Source: Geobacteraceae bacterium (GTDB taxonomy: Bacteria; Desulfobacterota; Desulfuromonadia; Geobacterales; Geobacteraceae). From it: a stretch of DNA of 64,000 bases. The stretch lies in NCBI GenBank assembly GCA_029975275.1, contig JARKPN010000010.1, positions 1 through 64,000 on the forward strand. Reading direction: 5' to 3'. This document shows, piece by piece, positions 53,004-63,924 of the stretch. Each line of letters opens with the position of its first letter. Position 1 is the stretch's first letter. Position numbers and translations under genes: made by a program. The notes under the pieces were generated by a model. The model was given only the letters and a program-made list of their open reading frames with translations. It ran no database searches and had not been told where the DNA came from.

Positions 53004-54669
53004 TACGACTGAAAACAACGGCCTCAGGATCATCCCGCTCGGGGGGCTGGGCGAGATCGGCCTGAACATGACGGTGTACGAGTACGGCGAGGACATCATC
53101 GTGGTCGACTGCGGCCTGATGTTCCCCGAGCCTTTCATGCTCGGCATCGACCTGGTCGTCCCGGACATATCCTACCTGCTGGAGCGGAGCGACCGGATTC
53201 GGGGCATCTTCCTGACCCACGGCCATGAGGACCACATCGGCGCGCTCCCCTTCGTGCTCCAGGACCTGGCCGCTCCCCTGTACGGCACCGCTCTCACGCT
53301 CGGCTTCGTGAAGGAGAAACTGAAGGAGTACCACCTGGACGACCTGGTGGATCTGCGGGTGGTGACGCCCCCCGCCAGGGTCGATGCCGGCGCCTTCAGC
53401 GTCGAGTTCTTCCGGGTGGCCCATTCCATCGTTGACGGTTGCGGCATGGCCATAGGCTCCCCGGAGGGGACGGTGATCCACACCGGAGACTTCAAGCTGG
53501 ACCAGACCCCGGTGGACGGACGGCCCACCGACCTGGCGACCCTTGCCCGTTACGGCGAGCAGGGGGTGCTGGCGCTCCTGTCCGACTCCACCAACGTCAA
53601 GCGGGAGGGGTTCACCCTCTCGGAGCGGCTGGTGGGGGAGGCGTTCGACGAGATCTTTCCCACCTGCGCCGGAAGGATCATCGTGGCGGCCTTCTCCAGC
53701 AACATCCACCGGGTGCAGCAGGTGGTTGACTCGGCGGCCCGCTGCGGCCGCAAGGTCCTGCTGAACGGCCGCTCCATGGTGGCCAACGTCCAGATTGCGC
53801 GTGAGCTGGGCTATCTGCGCATCCCGGACGGCCTGCTCATGGACCTGAAGGACCTGCATCGTCTCCCCAAGGAGGAGGTATGCATGATCACCACCGGCTC
53901 CCAGGGGGAGCCCATGAGCGCCCTGACCAGGATCGCCATGGACGACCACAAGCAGATCAGGCTGGAGCCCGGAGACACGGTGATCCTCTCCTCGCGCTTC
54001 ATCCCGGGGAACGAGAAGACCATTTCGGACCTCATCAACCACCTCTACCGGCGGGGTGCCGAGGTATATCACGAAAAGGTCTCTGAGGTGCACGTCTCCG
54101 GTCACGCCAGCCAGGAGGAGCTCAAGCTGGTGATGAACCTGGTGCGCCCCCGCTTTTTCATCCCCATCCACGGCGAGTACCGGCACCTGGTCTGGCATGC
54201 CCGGCTGGCCCGCAGGACAGGTATCGCCGAGGAGCGCTGCCTCCTGGCGGTGAACGGCGACGTGATCACCTTCCGGGACGGTGAGGGCGCCATCAGCGAC
54301 AGGGTCGAGGCCGGGCGGGTGTTCGTGGACGGCAAGGGGATCGGCGACGTGGGGGAGATCGTGCTCAAGGACCGCAAGCACCTCTCCGAAGACGGCATGG
54401 TGGTGGTCATCATCGCCATCAACCAGGGGACCGGCGAGATCATCTACGGTCCCGACATCGTCTCGCGCGGGTTTGTGTTCGAGGACGAGAGCCAGGAATA
54501 CCTGGACGAGACCAGGAAGATAGTGCTGGACACCCTGGCAGGGGTGAACCTGGAGGTCATGGCCGACTGGAACGAGGTGAAGATGGAGGTGCGCCGGGTG
54601 CTGCGCCGCTTCTTCAACAAGACCATCGAGCGGCGGCCGGTCATCCTGCCGGTGATCCTGGAAATGTAG
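52993..54669 (+). CDS. rnj: Ribonuclease J
   Basis: 558 residues. Metallo-beta-lactamase core with the zinc site HGHEDHIG (about 74-81), then the beta-CASP region and the C-terminal domain. It opens [15 protein letters not shown], as RNase J proteins do. RNase J has both endo- and 5'-3' exonuclease activity and can dominate mRNA decay in organisms lacking RNase E. ATG 52993 overlaps the preceding gene. Confidence 0.95.
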   Translation: MTTDTTENNGLRIIPLGGLGEIGLNMTVYEYGEDIIVVDCGLMFPEPFMLGIDLVVPDISYLLERSDRIRGIFLTHGHEDHIGALPFVLQDLAAPLYGTALTLGFVKEKLKEYHLDDLVDLRVVTPPARVDAGAFSVEFFRVAHSIVDGCGMAIGSPEGTVIHTGDFKLDQTPVDGRPTDLATLARYGEQGVLALLSDSTNVKREGFTLSERLVGEAFDEIFPTCAGRIIVAAFSSNIHRVQQVVDSAARCGRKVLLNGRSMVANVQIARELGYLRIPDGLLMDLKDLHRLPKEEVCMITTGSQGEPMSALTRIAMDDHKQIRLEPGDTVILSSRFIPGNEKTISDLINHLYRRGAEVYHEKVSEVHVSGHASQEELKLVMNLVRPRFFIPIHGEYRHLVWHARLARRTGIAEERCLLAVNGDVITFRDGEGAISDRVEAGRVFVDGKGIGDVGEIVLKDRKHLSEDGMVVVIIAINQGTGEIIYGPDIVSRGFVFEDESQEYLDETRKIVLDTLAGVNLEVMADWNEVKMEVRRVLRRFFNKTIERRPVILPVILEM

Positions 54670-54676
54670 GCTCACT

Positions 54677-56950
54677 ATGAACACGGAAAGAAAAGCCAAG
54701 CTGACACAGGAGATCAAGGGGATAGCGCTGGGGGCCGCCGGGCTGTTTGTCCTGATAGCCCTCCTTTCCTTCAGTGCCGACGACCTTTCCTTCAACTCCT
54801 ATTCCTCCGGCAGCGGGACCCAGAATTTCGGGGGCAGGGTGGGGGCCTACCTGGCGGACGCGCTGTTCGAATGGTTCTTCGGACTGGCTTCTTACGCCAT
54901 CCCGCTCATGCTGCTGCTGATCTCCTACAAGCATCTGCGCTTCAAGGACATCAAGTGGCGGGTATACAAGGTGGTGGCGTTCCTGGTGTTCCTGGTCTCC
55001 CTGTCCACCCTGTTCGGCTTCCACAAGCCGACCACCGGCTTCCTCGGCCAGAATGTCTCGACCGGCGGCGCGGTGGGGATTCTGCTGGCTGACCTGCTGA
55101 AGACCCTGCTGGGCGTGCCCGGAGCCATGCTGCTGCTCCTCACGATCCTGGCCGGGTCGGTCATGATCCTGTCGCGGTTCTCATTCGTGCTGTTCGCGGG
55201 ATGGGGGATCAGCTCCCTCAAGAGCCGCTGGGCAAATTATCGGGAAAAGCAGGCCCTGAACCGCGAGCTCAGGGACCGGCACGAACCGGGCGTCGAGAAG
55301 CCCGCCCCCCAGATCCGTCCCGCGGCCGTCACCCTCCCGCCACCGGCGCCGGTGATGAAGAAAGAGAAAAAGCGTGACGAGGCCAAGGCGGCGCCGGTGC
55401 AGGAGTCCTTCGATTTCGCCAGGGCCGACGGGCCGTACCGCACCCCGCCCCTGTCGCTGCTGGACACCCCGCCGGATACCAGGCGGCACGTGGATCGCGA
55501 GGTCCTGACCATGAACGCCCGTCTGCTGGAGAAGAAGCTCAGGGACTTCAGCGTCGAGGGGGAGGTGGTGGAGATCTGCCCCGGACCGGTCATCACCATG
55601 TACGAATACGCCCCCGGCCCCGGCATCAAGGTGAACCGCATCGCCAGTCTTTCCGACGACCTCTCCATGGCCCTCCAGGCCCTCTCCATCCGGATCGTGG
55701 CCCCCATCCCGGGCAAGGGGGTGGTGGGGATCGAGATCCCGAACCGGGAGCGGGAGATGGTCTTCCTGCGGGAGATCTTCGGCACCGACGAGTTCCACCG
55801 CGGCAAGATGAAGCTTCCCATGGCCCTGGGCAAGGACATCGCAGGCGCGCCGGTGGTCACCGACCTGGCCCGCATGCCCCACCTGCTGGTGGCCGGCGCC
55901 ACCGGTTCGGGCAAGTCGGTCTCCATCAACACCATGGTCCTCTCGCTCCTCTACACGGCCACGCCCCAGGACGTGCGCATCATCATGGTGGACCCCAAGA
56001 TGCTGGAGCTCTCCATCTACGAGGGGATACCGCACCTGCTGCTGCCGGTGGTCACCAACCCGAAGAAGGCGTCGCTGGCCCTGAAGTGGGCGGTGAAGGA
56101 GATGGAGCGGCGCTACCGCCTCATGAGCGACAAGGGGGTCAGGAACATCGACTCCTACAACAGGAAACTGGAAAAGGAGGAGCAGGAGGGGGAGTCCGCC
56201 GCGGAAGAGGTCATCGTCATGGACGAGGTGGTGGAGGTCCCGGCCGAGGCCGAAGCGGCGGGATTCCAGCCCTCGCTGGAACAGGAGGAGGCCCTGGAGC
56301 ACGGCCACCTCCCCTACATCGTCATCGTGGTGGACGAACTGGCCGACCTGATGATGGTGGCCGGGCGGGAGGTGGAGGAGTCCATCGCCCGGCTGGCCCA
56401 GATGGCCCGGGCCGCCGGCATCCACCTGATCCTGGCCACCCAGCGGCCGTCGGTGGACGTGATCACCGGCCTGATCAAGGCCAACTTCCCGGCCCGCATC
56501 TCCTTCCAGGTCTCATCCAAGATCGACTCCCGCACCATCCTGGACTGCAACGGCGCCGAGAACCTGCTGGGTGCCGGCGACATGCTGTTCCTCCCGCCCG
56601 GAACGGCCAAGCTGCAGCGCATCCACGGCGCCTTCGTCTCCGATTCGGAGGTGCAGCGGGTGGTGGATTTCCTCAAGAAGCAGGCCAAGCCGGTTTACGA
56701 GAGAGCCATCCTGGAGATGAAGGAGACCGGCGACAAGGAGGAGGACGAGGACTTCATCGACGAGCGCTACGACGATGCCGTGGCCCTGGTGATAGAGACC
56801 CGCCAGGCCTCCATCTCCATGGTCCAGCGTCGCCTCCGCATCGGCTACAACCGGGCGGCCCGCATCATCGAGCGGATGGAGCAGGAGGGGATCGTGGGTC
56901 CCTCCGACGGCACCAGCCGGCCCCGCGAGGTCTTCGTCAACAAGCTGTAG
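54677..56950 (+). CDS. ftsK: DNA translocase FtsK/SpoIIIE
   Basis: 757 residues. Four membrane helices (about 15-190), a short Pro/Lys/Ala linker (about 200-260), the motor with Walker [10 protein letters not shown] near 412-420 and Walker [15 protein letters not shown], and a C-terminal gamma winged helix ([20 protein letters not shown]) that reads KOPS-like DNA. It moves chromosome ends through the division septum. An acidic insert ([18 protein letters not shown]-like, about 500-540) is present between motor elements, as in other Geobacter FtsK proteins. Confidence 0.96.
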   Translation: MNTERKAKLTQEIKGIALGAAGLFVLIALLSFSADDLSFNSYSSGSGTQNFGGRVGAYLADALFEWFFGLASYAIPLMLLLISYKHLRFKDIKWRVYKVVAFLVFLVSLSTLFGFHKPTTGFLGQNVSTGGAVGILLADLLKTLLGVPGAMLLLLTILAGSVMILSRFSFVLFAGWGISSLKSRWANYREKQALNRELRDRHEPGVEKPAPQIRPAAVTLPPPAPVMKKEKKRDEAKAAPVQESFDFARADGPYRTPPLSLLDTPPDTRRHVDREVLTMNARLLEKKLRDFSVEGEVVEICPGPVITMYEYAPGPGIKVNRIASLSDDLSMALQALSIRIVAPIPGKGVVGIEIPNREREMVFLREIFGTDEFHRGKMKLPMALGKDIAGAPVVTDLARMPHLLVAGATGSGKSVSINTMVLSLLYTATPQDVRIIMVDPKMLELSIYEGIPHLLLPVVTNPKKASLALKWAVKEMERRYRLMSDKGVRNIDSYNRKLEKEEQEGESAAEEVIVMDEVVEVPAEAEAAGFQPSLEQEEALEHGHLPYIVIVVDELADLMMVAGREVEESIARLAQMARAAGIHLILATQRPSVDVITGLIKANFPARISFQVSSKIDSRTILDCNGAENLLGAGDMLFLPPGTAKLQRIHGAFVSDSEVQRVVDFLKKQAKPVYERAILEMKETGDKEEDEDFIDERYDDAVALVIETRQASISMVQRRLRIGYNRAARIIERMEQEGIVGPSDGTSRPREVFVNKL

Positions 56951-56960
56951 CGGTGCTCTC

Positions 56961-56986
56961 GGGGCGGCCGGTTCCCCGGCCGTCCC
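56961..56986 (+). terminator. Probable terminator after ftsK
   Basis: GGGGCGGCCGG and CCGGCCGTCCC pair around TTCC with one bulge; followed by GTTACTT. The T-run is weak. Confidence 0.5.
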
Positions 56987-57359
56987 GTTACTTCCCCGTC
57001 CCTCCCCTCTCGATATCTTTTTTTCTCCCGTGCGTTTGTGAACCTCTCCGGAACGGTTAAACTTTTGGTAGCCGGCGACATTTTCGAGGATTCCGGATGT
57101 TATCCCCTTCCTCCTTCCCCCGGGTCATGACGCCTGAGTGGTGGGATGAGCCGGCGGTGGCGGCTGACTTTCCGGAAATGGTCGACGACGTCTGGCCCCG
57201 GGAAGGGACGAATTATTTAGTCTCTGTGAAGGGTATGGTATTGCTTAAAATTCAAATTTGGCGTACTTGTTTGAAAGGGCCTCGATATCCCATCAAAGCG
57301 GGTGGGTATATTGATTGCCGGAGAAATCCGCCTCGAACCGCCGAGGGGAGGAGGGACAC
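56987..57359. other. Gene-free region
   Basis: No reading frame here looks coding; the 88-codon open frame on the plus strand from 57097 has no family features and skewed composition. The stretch around 57220-57270 is A+T-richer than its surroundings and may hold the promoter of the next gene. I see no repeats or structured elements. Confidence 0.5.
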
Positions 57360-57701
57360 ATGATGGTTCTCGTAACCAGGAAAGTTTGGGGCCTTAAGGT
57401 CTGGATGGCCGCTCTCGCGTTCGTAGTCGTCCTGCCGCTGTTTGCGGCACCGGACACGGCTCAGGCCGGGCGCGACGGCGATGACGGCCGTCGCTCGGAG
57501 TTCACAGGAATTATTCAGGAGCGACCGGAGCGCTCACTGCAAGGCAAATGGGTGATCGGTGGACGTGCCTTTACCACCGACGGCGGTACTGAATTTGACC
57601 AGTCGGAGGGAACATTGACGGTTGGAAGCTGCGCAAAAGTGGAGGTGCGCAACGGACGCGTGCACGAGATCGATAGTGAGCCGATGCGCGATTGTCAATG
57701 A
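57360..57701 (+). CDS. Secreted DUF5666-like small protein
   Basis: 113 residues from ATG 57360 with GGGGAGGAGG just upstream. Signal peptide (about 1-36, ending AQAGRD), then one small beta-barrel unit: FTGIIQERPERSLQGKWVIGG, ending VGSCAKVEVRNGRVHEIDSE. That pattern matches DUF5666 domains, often repeated in secreted proteins; here a single unit. Function unknown; the paired cysteines (VGSCAK and RDCQ) could form a disulfide. Confidence 0.7.
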   Translation: MMVLVTRKVWGLKVWMAALAFVVVLPLFAAPDTAQAGRDGDDGRRSEFTGIIQERPERSLQGKWVIGGRAFTTDGGTEFDQSEGTLTVGSCAKVEVRNGRVHEIDSEPMRDCQ

Positions 57702-57899
57702 ATCCATCTCTGGCGGTGCATGGAACGGGAGGATGGCTTCCGCCCGGAGAGGCCGGGCGTGTTTTTCCCGCTTAAACAACGCCTCCCGATCCTGTTATAC
57801 TTAGTCAATCAGGAATTCGGCTTCTGAGCCGGCGCCGGCTCCCCGGGACGGTCCGGTATGCAGGCGCCCGTTTTCTCAAGCATCCAGGAGGAACCGGCC

Positions 57900-58346
57900 A
57901 TGAAGATACTGTCGGTAATGATAGGGACACTCCTTCTCCTTGCCCCGCTCGCCGCTCCGGCCGCCGAAGCGCCGGTGGGAAGCGTCAAGGCTGTAAAGGG
58001 GACGGTGTCGATCATCAGGGTCGCTGCCGCGGTGGAAGCGAAAAGCGGCACCCGGGTCTACCGGAACGATATTCTCAGGACCGGCGCCGACGGCTCCATG
58101 TCCATGGTGTTCCGGGACGACACCCTGCTGTCCCTGGGGCCCGGGAGCGAACTGACGGTCAACGAGTTCGTCTTCTCCCCGGCGGACGGGAAACTGTCCA
58201 TGGTCACCAGGCTTCTCAAGGGGAGCGCCGTCTATCTGTCCGGGATAATCGCCAGGCTGTCGCCGGAGTCGGTCCGCTTCGAGACGCCCGTGGCGAATAT
58301 CGGCATCCGGGGAACCATGTTCGCCGTCAGGGTGGACCCGGAGTAA
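57900..58346 (+). CDS. FecR-domain periplasmic protein
   Basis: 148 residues, signal peptide (about 1-22, ending APAAEA) and a FecR domain (VGSVKAVKGTVSIIR, VYRNDILRTGADGSMSMVF, FETPVANIGIRGTMFAV). FecR domains carry signals in the periplasm. It is encoded ahead of an OmpA-like lipoprotein and a CHASE2 protein; FecR/CHASE2 neighbours are common in Deltaproteobacteria and cyanobacteria, where CHASE2 and FecR are thought to work as a unit. Confidence 0.85.
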   Translation: MKILSVMIGTLLLLAPLAAPAAEAPVGSVKAVKGTVSIIRVAAAVEAKSGTRVYRNDILRTGADGSMSMVFRDDTLLSLGPGSELTVNEFVFSPADGKLSMVTRLLKGSAVYLSGIIARLSPESVRFETPVANIGIRGTMFAVRVDPE

Positions 58347-58408
58347 CGGCTCCCGGCTGCACCTCATTTCCGCTTCAGAAATTCAGCCCCCGCATTGCGA
58401 GGTGATCA

Positions 58409-59014
58409 ATGAAAGCAAGGGGAATCTTTCTGCTCTGCGCGCTGGCCCTTGTATCCCTGACATCCTGTGCAAGGAACAAGGGCATGGTTGTCCTTCTTCC
58501 CGATCCAGACGGCAAAGTGGGACGGGTGGTGGTCTCCAATAAGGGTGGGACCCAGGTGCTGAAGAACGCCGGTCACATGGTGGAGGTGCCGGATGCCGAC
58601 AAGGCGCCTCTCCCCCCCGTGGCCATGGACGCCGGGCAGATAGGCAGGAACTTCGGTGAAGCCATGTCCCTGGTGCCCCCTCCCCCGATACATTTCATCC
58701 TCTACTTCAAGACCGACACAACCGAGCTGACCGAGGAATCCAGGAAGCTTCTGGCTCAGGTGCTCCCGACTACCGTGGAGCGCAGGTCGACCGATGTGAG
58801 TGTGGTGGGGCACACCGATACCACGGGGACCAGGGAGTACAACTGCAACCTCGGCATGGAGCGCGCCCTCCTGATCAAAAAGATTCTTGTCTCCCTGGGC
58901 AGCGATCCGGCATACATTGAGGTAACCTCCCATGGCGAGGGGAATCCCCTGGTAAAGACGGCGGACGAGGTGCCCGAACCCCGCAACCGCCGGGTCGAGG
59001 TGGTGGTGCGGTGA
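58409..59014 (+). CDS. OmpA-family lipoprotein
   Basis: 201 residues with a lipobox LTSC (Cys near 20) and a C-terminal OmpA/Pal peptidoglycan-binding domain (about 90-201: FILYFKTDTTELTEESRKLL, VVGHTDTTGTREYN, PRNRRVEVVV). It should tie the outer membrane to peptidoglycan. It lies between the FecR-domain gene and the CHASE2 gene with small gaps (62 and 48 bases). Confidence 0.88.
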   Translation: MKARGIFLLCALALVSLTSCARNKGMVVLLPDPDGKVGRVVVSNKGGTQVLKNAGHMVEVPDADKAPLPPVAMDAGQIGRNFGEAMSLVPPPPIHFILYFKTDTTELTEESRKLLAQVLPTTVERRSTDVSVVGHTDTTGTREYNCNLGMERALLIKKILVSLGSDPAYIEVTSHGEGNPLVKTADEVPEPRNRRVEVVVR

Positions 59015-59062
59015 GGCAATCCGAAACCGGTCCGGATTAATATAGATACCTAAAGAGGGGAC

Positions 59063-61090
59063 ATGACATTCCTTGCGGTACGGGCGGCTCTCCTGGCGAA
59101 GCCGAAAAATATACGCGGCTGGATTTTCCTGGCGGGCCTCCTGGTCACGCTCCTCATGGCCGTAATGACGGTCTGGAAGCCGGTTTTTTTCCGTTTTATC
59201 GACTACAAGACCTATGACACCCTGGTACGCTCGGGCGGGCTTTCTCCCGCCGGGACCACCCCCCCAAGCCCGGTGATTGTAGATATCGACGAACAGAGCC
59301 TGGCCCGGTTCGGCCAGTGGCCGTGGCCCCGCTACCATGTGGGGCTGCTGTTGCAGAAGATCCGGGACCTGGGAGCGTCCGGCGTCGGACTGGACATGGT
59401 CTTTCCCGAGCAGGATCGGACCTCGCTGGGCGTCATCAGGGAGGAGATGCTGCGGGAGTACGGTATCAGCATCGATCTGAGCCGGGTCCCGGCGAATCTC
59501 ACCGACAACGATACGATACTGGCCGCCGCCCTTTCCCGGGGACCCTTCGTGCTCGGCTACAGTTTCCTGTTCGAGGGCAAGGAGCCGAGCACCGGGGGAT
59601 GTACGCTCCATCCGGTGCCGGTGGCGGTCATCGGGATGGAGGGGGCGGACGGGGTGCCGGAGGGCCTGTTCAGGGCCGGGGGTGCCGCCTGCAGCCTCGG
59701 GATGCTCTCCCGGGCGGCGCCGGCGTCGGGCTTTTTCAACGTCATCCCCGACGACGACGGCGTGATCCGGCGGATTCCGCTCCTGATGGAGTACCAGGGA
59801 CGGGTCTATCCCAGTCTCGCCCTGGCTGCCGTAATGCGGTCCACCGGGGTTGGCCAGCTGGTCGTCCAGGCCTCTCCCCAAGGCCTGGAAGGGATCGTGC
59901 TGGACAAGGTCCGGATCCCGGTCGACGCCAAGGCAAACCTGTTGATCCGTTTTGAAAATTCCGGCAGGCATTTCACCCGGATCCCTGCCCTGGACATCCT
60001 GCTGGACCGGGTCCCCAGGGCGGCATTGGCTGGGAAAACCGTCTTTGTCGGTTCCTCCGCCGTGGGGCTTGAGAAGCTGCACGCCACTCCTCTGTCACCC
60101 GCGCTTCCCGGTGCCGAGATCCACGCGACCGTCGCGGACAACATCATGCGGAAGTCGTTCCTGTCGCGGCCCGGATGGGTTCCGGGCCTGGAACTTGCCC
60201 TGGTCCTGTTCTTCGGCATCGCCTCCACCTTGCTGCTGAACTGGGTCAGATCGCTGCTGGGCCTCGGTTTCATCGTCCTCGCCGGCCTCGGCCTCTGGCT
60301 CTTCTGTGGCTGGCTCCTGCACGGCCAGGGCCTGTTCGTCTCGCCCCTGTTCCCCCTGATAACCCTGGGCGCCAATTTTTCCTTCCTGACCTTAATCAAG
60401 TACCAGCGCGAGGAGCGGACCGTCAGGACCCGCAACAGGGAACTGGTGGTGATGCAGAATTTCACCATCCAGTGCCTGGCGGCCCTTACCGAGACCCGTG
60501 ACAGCGAGACCGGCAGGCATATCGAACGCTGCCAGCACTACGTGAAGACCCTGTCCAACCACCTGGCCTCCACTCCCAGATTCGCCGGCATCCTCGACGA
60601 GGAAACCGTAGACCTCCTCTACCGGTCGGCGTCGCTCCACGACATCGGCAAAGTGGGGGTACCGGACCGGATCCTGCTGAAGCCGGGGAGGCTGACCATC
60701 GACGAGTACCAGGAGATGAAGAAGCACACCCTGTACGGCCGCGAGGCCATCGAGCGGGCCGAGCATCTCTACGGCAGGAACGTCAAGGACTCGTTCCTCA
60801 AGTTCGGCAAGGTGATTGCCTACACCCACCACGAGAAATGGGACGGCAGCGGCTACCCCGAGGGCCTTGCCGGGGAGAATATCCCCCTGTTCGGCAGGAT
60901 CATGGCCATCGCCGACGTGTATGACGCCCTCATCTGCAGGCGGCGCTACAAGCCCTCGTTCAGCCACGAGGAGTCGGTGGAGATCATCGCCCGCAACAAG
61001 GGGACCCATTTCGACCCCACGCTGGTGGAGGCCTTCCTGGAGGTCAGTGAGGAGTTCAGGGACATCGCCCGCCACCTTCCCGACGAATAA
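59063..61090 (+). CDS. CHASE2-HD-GYP cyclic-di-GMP phosphodiesterase
   Basis: 675 residues. N-terminal membrane helix (about 20-40), an extracytoplasmic CHASE2 domain (about 50-330: VDIDEQSLARFGQWPWPRY), about three helices (about 350-440), then an HD-GYP domain with HDIGKVGVP and HHEKWDGSGYPEGL. It should break down cyclic di-GMP in response to periplasmic signals. The GYP and HD residues are complete, unlike decayed copies. With the FecR and OmpA proteins it makes an envelope-sensing set. Confidence 0.93.
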   Translation: MTFLAVRAALLAKPKNIRGWIFLAGLLVTLLMAVMTVWKPVFFRFIDYKTYDTLVRSGGLSPAGTTPPSPVIVDIDEQSLARFGQWPWPRYHVGLLLQKIRDLGASGVGLDMVFPEQDRTSLGVIREEMLREYGISIDLSRVPANLTDNDTILAAALSRGPFVLGYSFLFEGKEPSTGGCTLHPVPVAVIGMEGADGVPEGLFRAGGAACSLGMLSRAAPASGFFNVIPDDDGVIRRIPLLMEYQGRVYPSLALAAVMRSTGVGQLVVQASPQGLEGIVLDKVRIPVDAKANLLIRFENSGRHFTRIPALDILLDRVPRAALAGKTVFVGSSAVGLEKLHATPLSPALPGAEIHATVADNIMRKSFLSRPGWVPGLELALVLFFGIASTLLLNWVRSLLGLGFIVLAGLGLWLFCGWLLHGQGLFVSPLFPLITLGANFSFLTLIKYQREERTVRTRNRELVVMQNFTIQCLAALTETRDSETGRHIERCQHYVKTLSNHLASTPRFAGILDEETVDLLYRSASLHDIGKVGVPDRILLKPGRLTIDEYQEMKKHTLYGREAIERAEHLYGRNVKDSFLKFGKVIAYTHHEKWDGSGYPEGLAGENIPLFGRIMAIADVYDALICRRRYKPSFSHEESVEIIARNKGTHFDPTLVEAFLEVSEEFRDIARHLPDE

Positions 61091-61338
61091 TCCCTTCGCT
61101 TCCCGACAATTTAATGGTATTTATTATATGCCTGAATCCGCGACGTCTTCGCGTCTTCGCCTGCGCGGAACGCCTCGGTTTTTTGCATTCCTGCCGGGAT
61201 GTGACAGCGCGACGAAGGTCGTCCGGCGGTTACGTTGCCGGCGACGTTGAAACTCCGGCATTCTGCTCGTTTCGGCGTTCAGACGTCATGTATTCAGGAC
61301 AGGTTATATCTTCCCTTCTGCCGCATTCGGGTCTTGTC

Positions 61339-62091
61339 ATGGAAACCAATGAGCTGCGAACCATACTGAAAAGCCTGCGAAACGGCGACCTTACGGTTGA
61401 CGACGTGCTGGATCGGCTCCGCCACCTCCCCTTCGAGGACATCGGCTGCGCCAGCGTCGATCACCACCGGGAGCTGCGCCGGGGGTTCCCCGAGGTGGTG
61501 TTCGGCGAGAGCAAGAGCGTGGATCAGGTCCGCCGGATCGTCTCTGCCCTGGCCGCCAGGGGCAACAACGTCCTGGTGACCCGGTTGAGCGAAGAGAAGT
61601 CCCTCCAGGTGAAGCAGGACTTCCCGGCAGCCGTCTACCACCCGGAAGCACGCTGCCTGACTTTCGAGCAGAAGCCGGTCGAGGAGCGGGGCAAGGGGAC
61701 CGTCCTGGTGATCTCCGCCGGCACCTCCGACCTGCCGGTGGCGGCCGAGGCGGTGGTGACGGCCCGGCTCATGGGGAACCGGGTGGAGCACCTCTGCGAC
61801 GTGGGGGTCGCCGGGATCCACCGGTTGCTGGGGAAGAGGGAGCAGATCTTCTCTGCGTCGGTGCTGATCGTGGTGGCCGGCATGGAGGGGGCGCTCCCCT
61901 CGGTGGTGGGGGGGATGGTAAGCAGGCCGGTGATCGCGGTCCCCACCTCGGTAGGATACGGTGCATCCTTCGGCGGCATCGCCGCCCTGCTGGGGATGCT
62001 CAATTCCTGCGCCTCCGGGGTCACGGTGGTGAACATCGACAACGGCTTCGGCGCCGCCTACGCGGCCAGCCTGATGAACAGGAAAGACTGA
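61339..62091 (+). CDS. larB: LarB (pyridinium-3,5-biscarboxylate mononucleotide synthase)
   Basis: 250 residues. It matches LarB: GESKSVDQVRRIVSAL opening, LVISAGTSDLPVAAEAV, CDVGVAGIHRLL, VVAGMEGALPSVVGG and PVIAVPTSVGYGASFGG. LarB carboxylates and hydrolyses nicotinate adenine dinucleotide in the synthesis of the nickel-pincer cofactor of lactate racemase-type enzymes. larC follows 214 bases on, with a repeat element between; larE is not visible. The start ATG 61339 is the first with full family similarity. Bases 61091-61338 hold no other gene. Confidence 0.92.
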   Translation: METNELRTILKSLRNGDLTVDDVLDRLRHLPFEDIGCASVDHHRELRRGFPEVVFGESKSVDQVRRIVSALAARGNNVLVTRLSEEKSLQVKQDFPAAVYHPEARCLTFEQKPVEERGKGTVLVISAGTSDLPVAAEAVVTARLMGNRVEHLCDVGVAGIHRLLGKREQIFSASVLIVVAGMEGALPSVVGGMVSRPVIAVPTSVGYGASFGGIAALLGMLNSCASGVTVVNIDNGFGAAYAASLMNRKD

Positions 62092-62110
62092 AATTTCGTT
62101 CGATTCGGCG

Positions 62111-62160
62111 ATTTCTGCGATGGGCCGGGCCGGAACTTTCCCGAAGCCTCCCGTAATCGG
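62111..62160 (+). repeat. Dispersed repeat element, copy D (single, diverged)
   Basis: GGCCGGAACTTTCCCGAAGC then CTCCCGTAATCGG; the right end of the family with two changes. It lies between larB and larC. No inverted partner is seen. Confidence 0.65.
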
Positions 62161-62305
62161 ATTACCGGCTGCAGTGGTATAAGAACAGGGAAGCCGGGAA
62201 CGGACGTTTTCCGATGTTGAATTAAGATGTTTAGCTTTTCCTGGGTCCGGCTTTGTCGGCCTCTGTTTTGAGCCTGTTGGTAATTCACGATTGGGAAGAT
62301 ACACC

Positions 62306-63474
<1,169 letters not shown>

Positions 63475-63478
<4 letters not shown>

Positions 63479-63924
63479 GGAGATTCATCGTCATTTCCGC
63501 CGCCTGGTTCGGCACGGGTTTCTCCCCCTTTGCCCCGGGCACGGTCGGGACCCTGGCTGCCATCCCGTTCTACCTGGTCCTGGCGCAGCTTTCCCTGCCG
63601 CTTTACCTCCTGACGCTTGCGGCATTCATCTCGTTTTCCTGCTGGGTATCCGGCCAGGCCGGGATCGTCTTCGGGGAGCACGATTCGGGCAAGATCGTTA
63701 TCGACGAGGTGGCCGGATTCCTGGTCACCATGACCGCCGTCCCCCTTTCCTGGCAGGGGGTCGCGGCGGGCTTCCTGCTGTTCCGTTTCTTCGACATCAC
63801 GAAGATCCCGCCGGCCCGCTACTTCGACCGCAGGGTGAAGAACGGCTGCGGCGTGGTGCTGGACGACGTGGTCGCCGGGCTCTATGCCTGCATCTCCCTA
63901 CATCTCCTGACGAGGTTTCTATGA
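63475..63924 (+). CDS. pgpA: Phosphatidylglycerophosphatase A
   Basis: 149 residues, about four membrane helices. Signature features of PgpA: GTGFSPFAPGTVGTL and the catalytic acidic stretch VIDEVAGFLVTM, then FRFFDITKIPPARYFDRR. It makes phosphatidylglycerol at the inner membrane. It overlaps both larC and cinA by four bases. Confidence 0.94.

Noticed and set aside
52891-54795. A 634-codon open frame antisense to the RNase J gene
   Set aside because: Rich in His, Val, Asp repeats without family features; RNase J is unmistakable on the plus strand.
57097-57363. An 88-codon plus-strand frame after ftsK
   Set aside because: No ribosome-binding site, no known pattern and overlap with the leader of the next gene.
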